IMG/VR virus record: IMGVR_UViG_3300025897_000040
Span: 1 to 32,807 of that record
Strand: one strand, 5' to 3'
Source of the DNA: a virus
DNA length: 32,807 nucleotides
Of the stretch, positions 31,984 through 32,807 are shown piece after piece; the first letter of the stretch is position 1, and each line of letters begins with the position of its first letter. The position numbers were made by a program, and so were the translations under genes. The notes under the pieces were generated by a model. The model made no database searches. It was not told the origin of the DNA and saw nothing but the letters and a program-made list of their open reading frames with translations.

Positions 31984-32807
31984 ATGGCAACAGTAATTCA
32001 AATTAAAAGAAGTACGGGTGTTTCTGCTCCAACGGTCTCTGATTTATCGGAAGGTGAATTAGCGTACGTTCAGGATAGAAGTAACTCAGGTGCTGGTGCG
32101 AAATTATACATCGAATCTGTAGATTCTGATAACACTACTCCACTCATCCAAGCGATTGGTGGTAAGTATTATACAGATATCTTAGGCGGTTCAGCTGCAA
32201 CTCCTGCTAACTTTAAAGTTGGTAATGGTGCAACTGCAGGTGCTAGTCTTCAGTTATTAGAAGATTCAGATAACGGAAGTAATTTTGTCGCATTAAAATC
32301 TCCCGATACTTTAGCAGCGGATGTGACTTTCACATTACCTGCAACGGATGGTAGTGCTAACCAAGTTCTAGGAACAGATGGTTCAGGTGCTTTATCCTTT
32401 ATATCAACAACATCTACAGTAGCAGGTGCTACTGATACAGATATCACATCCCCAGTAGCAGGACACGTACTTGTTCACGATGGTTCGGACTCTTTCGACA
32501 ACGTAGCATTAAGTGGTGATGTAACTATGACATCTGCAGGTGCAGTCACAATCGCTGCTAACGCAGTTCAAGTTGGAAATATCGACTTCTTAGTAGACGA
32601 AGACAATATGGCTTCAGACTCTGCAGTCAAAGTTCCTTCTCAGCAATCTGTAAAAGCATATGTAGATTCACAAGTAACAGCACAGGACTTAGACCTTGCT
32701 GGTGATACTGGAACTGGTGCAGTCGACTTAGACTCTCAGTCAATCACATTTACTGGTGGAACTGGTGTAACAACTTCTGTTTCAGGTCAAGCAGCGACTT
32801 TCGCTAT
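31984..32807 (+). CDS. Tail-fibre / virion surface protein (C-terminus cut by window edge)
   Basis: Read by hand: the ATG is at 31984 and the frame is open for 274 codons to the right edge. The start MATVIQIKRSTGVSAPTVSD with LSEGELAYVQDRSNSGAGAK and LYIE, then IGGKYYTDILGG, is the classic N-terminus of fibre and virion surface proteins in marine T4-like phages. Further on there are LPATDGSANQVLGTDGSGAL, a HVLVHDGSDSFDNVALSGDV segment, and VPSQQSVKAYVDSQV, all repeated fibre motifs. The product is probably a long trimeric fibre. TTTTTATAGGA lies just upstream, and a three-hairpin leader precedes it. Its codons use C-ending forms (AAC, GAC, TTC, ATC) more than neighbouring genes, consistent with high expression. 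Confidence 0.85.
   Translation, partial: MATVIQIKRSTGVSAPTVSDLSEGELAYVQDRSNSGAGAKLYIESVDSDNTTPLIQAIGGKYYTDILGGSAATPANFKVGNGATAGASLQLLEDSDNGSNFVALKSPDTLAADVTFTLPATDGSANQVLGTDGSGALSFISTTSTVAGATDTDITSPVAGHVLVHDGSDSFDNVALSGDVTMTSAGAVTIAANAVQVGNIDFLVDEDNMASDSAVKVPSQQSVKAYVDSQVTAQDLDLAGDTGTGAVDLDSQSITFTGGTGVTTSVSGQAATFA

Overview
The window is a stretch of the late structural region of a T4-like marine myovirus (contractile tail). The evidence is a nearly complete set of T4-type baseplate, tail-tube and head-completion proteins (gp26, gp54-type, gp4, gp48, gp53, gp27, gp5, gp25, gp6, gp7-like, gp8), tightly packed AT-rich genes with start/stop overlaps, T4-type late promoter boxes (TATAAATA or CATAAATA) at transcript starts, and metabolic genes of the kind carried by marine T4-like phages. 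The host cannot be named from this window. A kdsB gene points to a Gram-negative host with Kdo in its envelope. No tRNA, IS element, CRISPR array, integrase or attachment site was seen.

Layout. Positions 1-5178 are a leftward unit. Read from its 5' end it holds gp4 (head completion nuclease), a HAD phosphatase, KdsB (CMP-Kdo synthetase), an unknown 274-aa protein, an unknown conserved 192-aa protein, a tail-tube-fold protein (gp54-type), a gp26-like protein with a probable -1 frameshift extension, and a small two-helix membrane protein cut by the left edge. Positions 5210-32807 are a rightward unit: gp48-type tube cap, gp53, gp27-like hub, a lysozyme-less gp5 spike, a 606-aa coiled-coil protein, gp25, gp6, a 158-aa virion-type protein, a giant gp7-like wedge protein, gp8, a 2255-aa DUF4815-type connector, and then adhesin or fibre-like genes. 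The last group includes two paralogous proteins built on an eight-residue Pro/Tyr repeat. The rightward unit also carries a GATM-like amidinotransferase and ends in a fibre gene cut by the right edge.

How it works together. The two units diverge from a 31-bp gap in which each late promoter box overlaps the opposite gene's start codon. The rightward genes supply hub, spike, wedge and fibre-connecting parts of the baseplate. The leftward genes supply tail-tube start, assembly-chaperone and head-completion parts. The KdsB/HAD pair and the amidinotransferase are auxiliary metabolic genes embedded in late transcription units, so they are probably made while virions assemble.

Most interesting signals: (1) a U8 slippery run at the end of the gp26-like gene that opens, by a -1 shift, into an otherwise start-poor gp51-position peptide; (2) three tandem stem-loops with different stems but a shared AGTGA loop motif in the leader of the last fibre gene; (3) late promoters placed so that transcription should begin at, or two bases before, the start codon (leaderless late mRNAs); (4) paired octapeptide-repeat proteins; (5) a beta-rich module that recurs in several different baseplate proteins.
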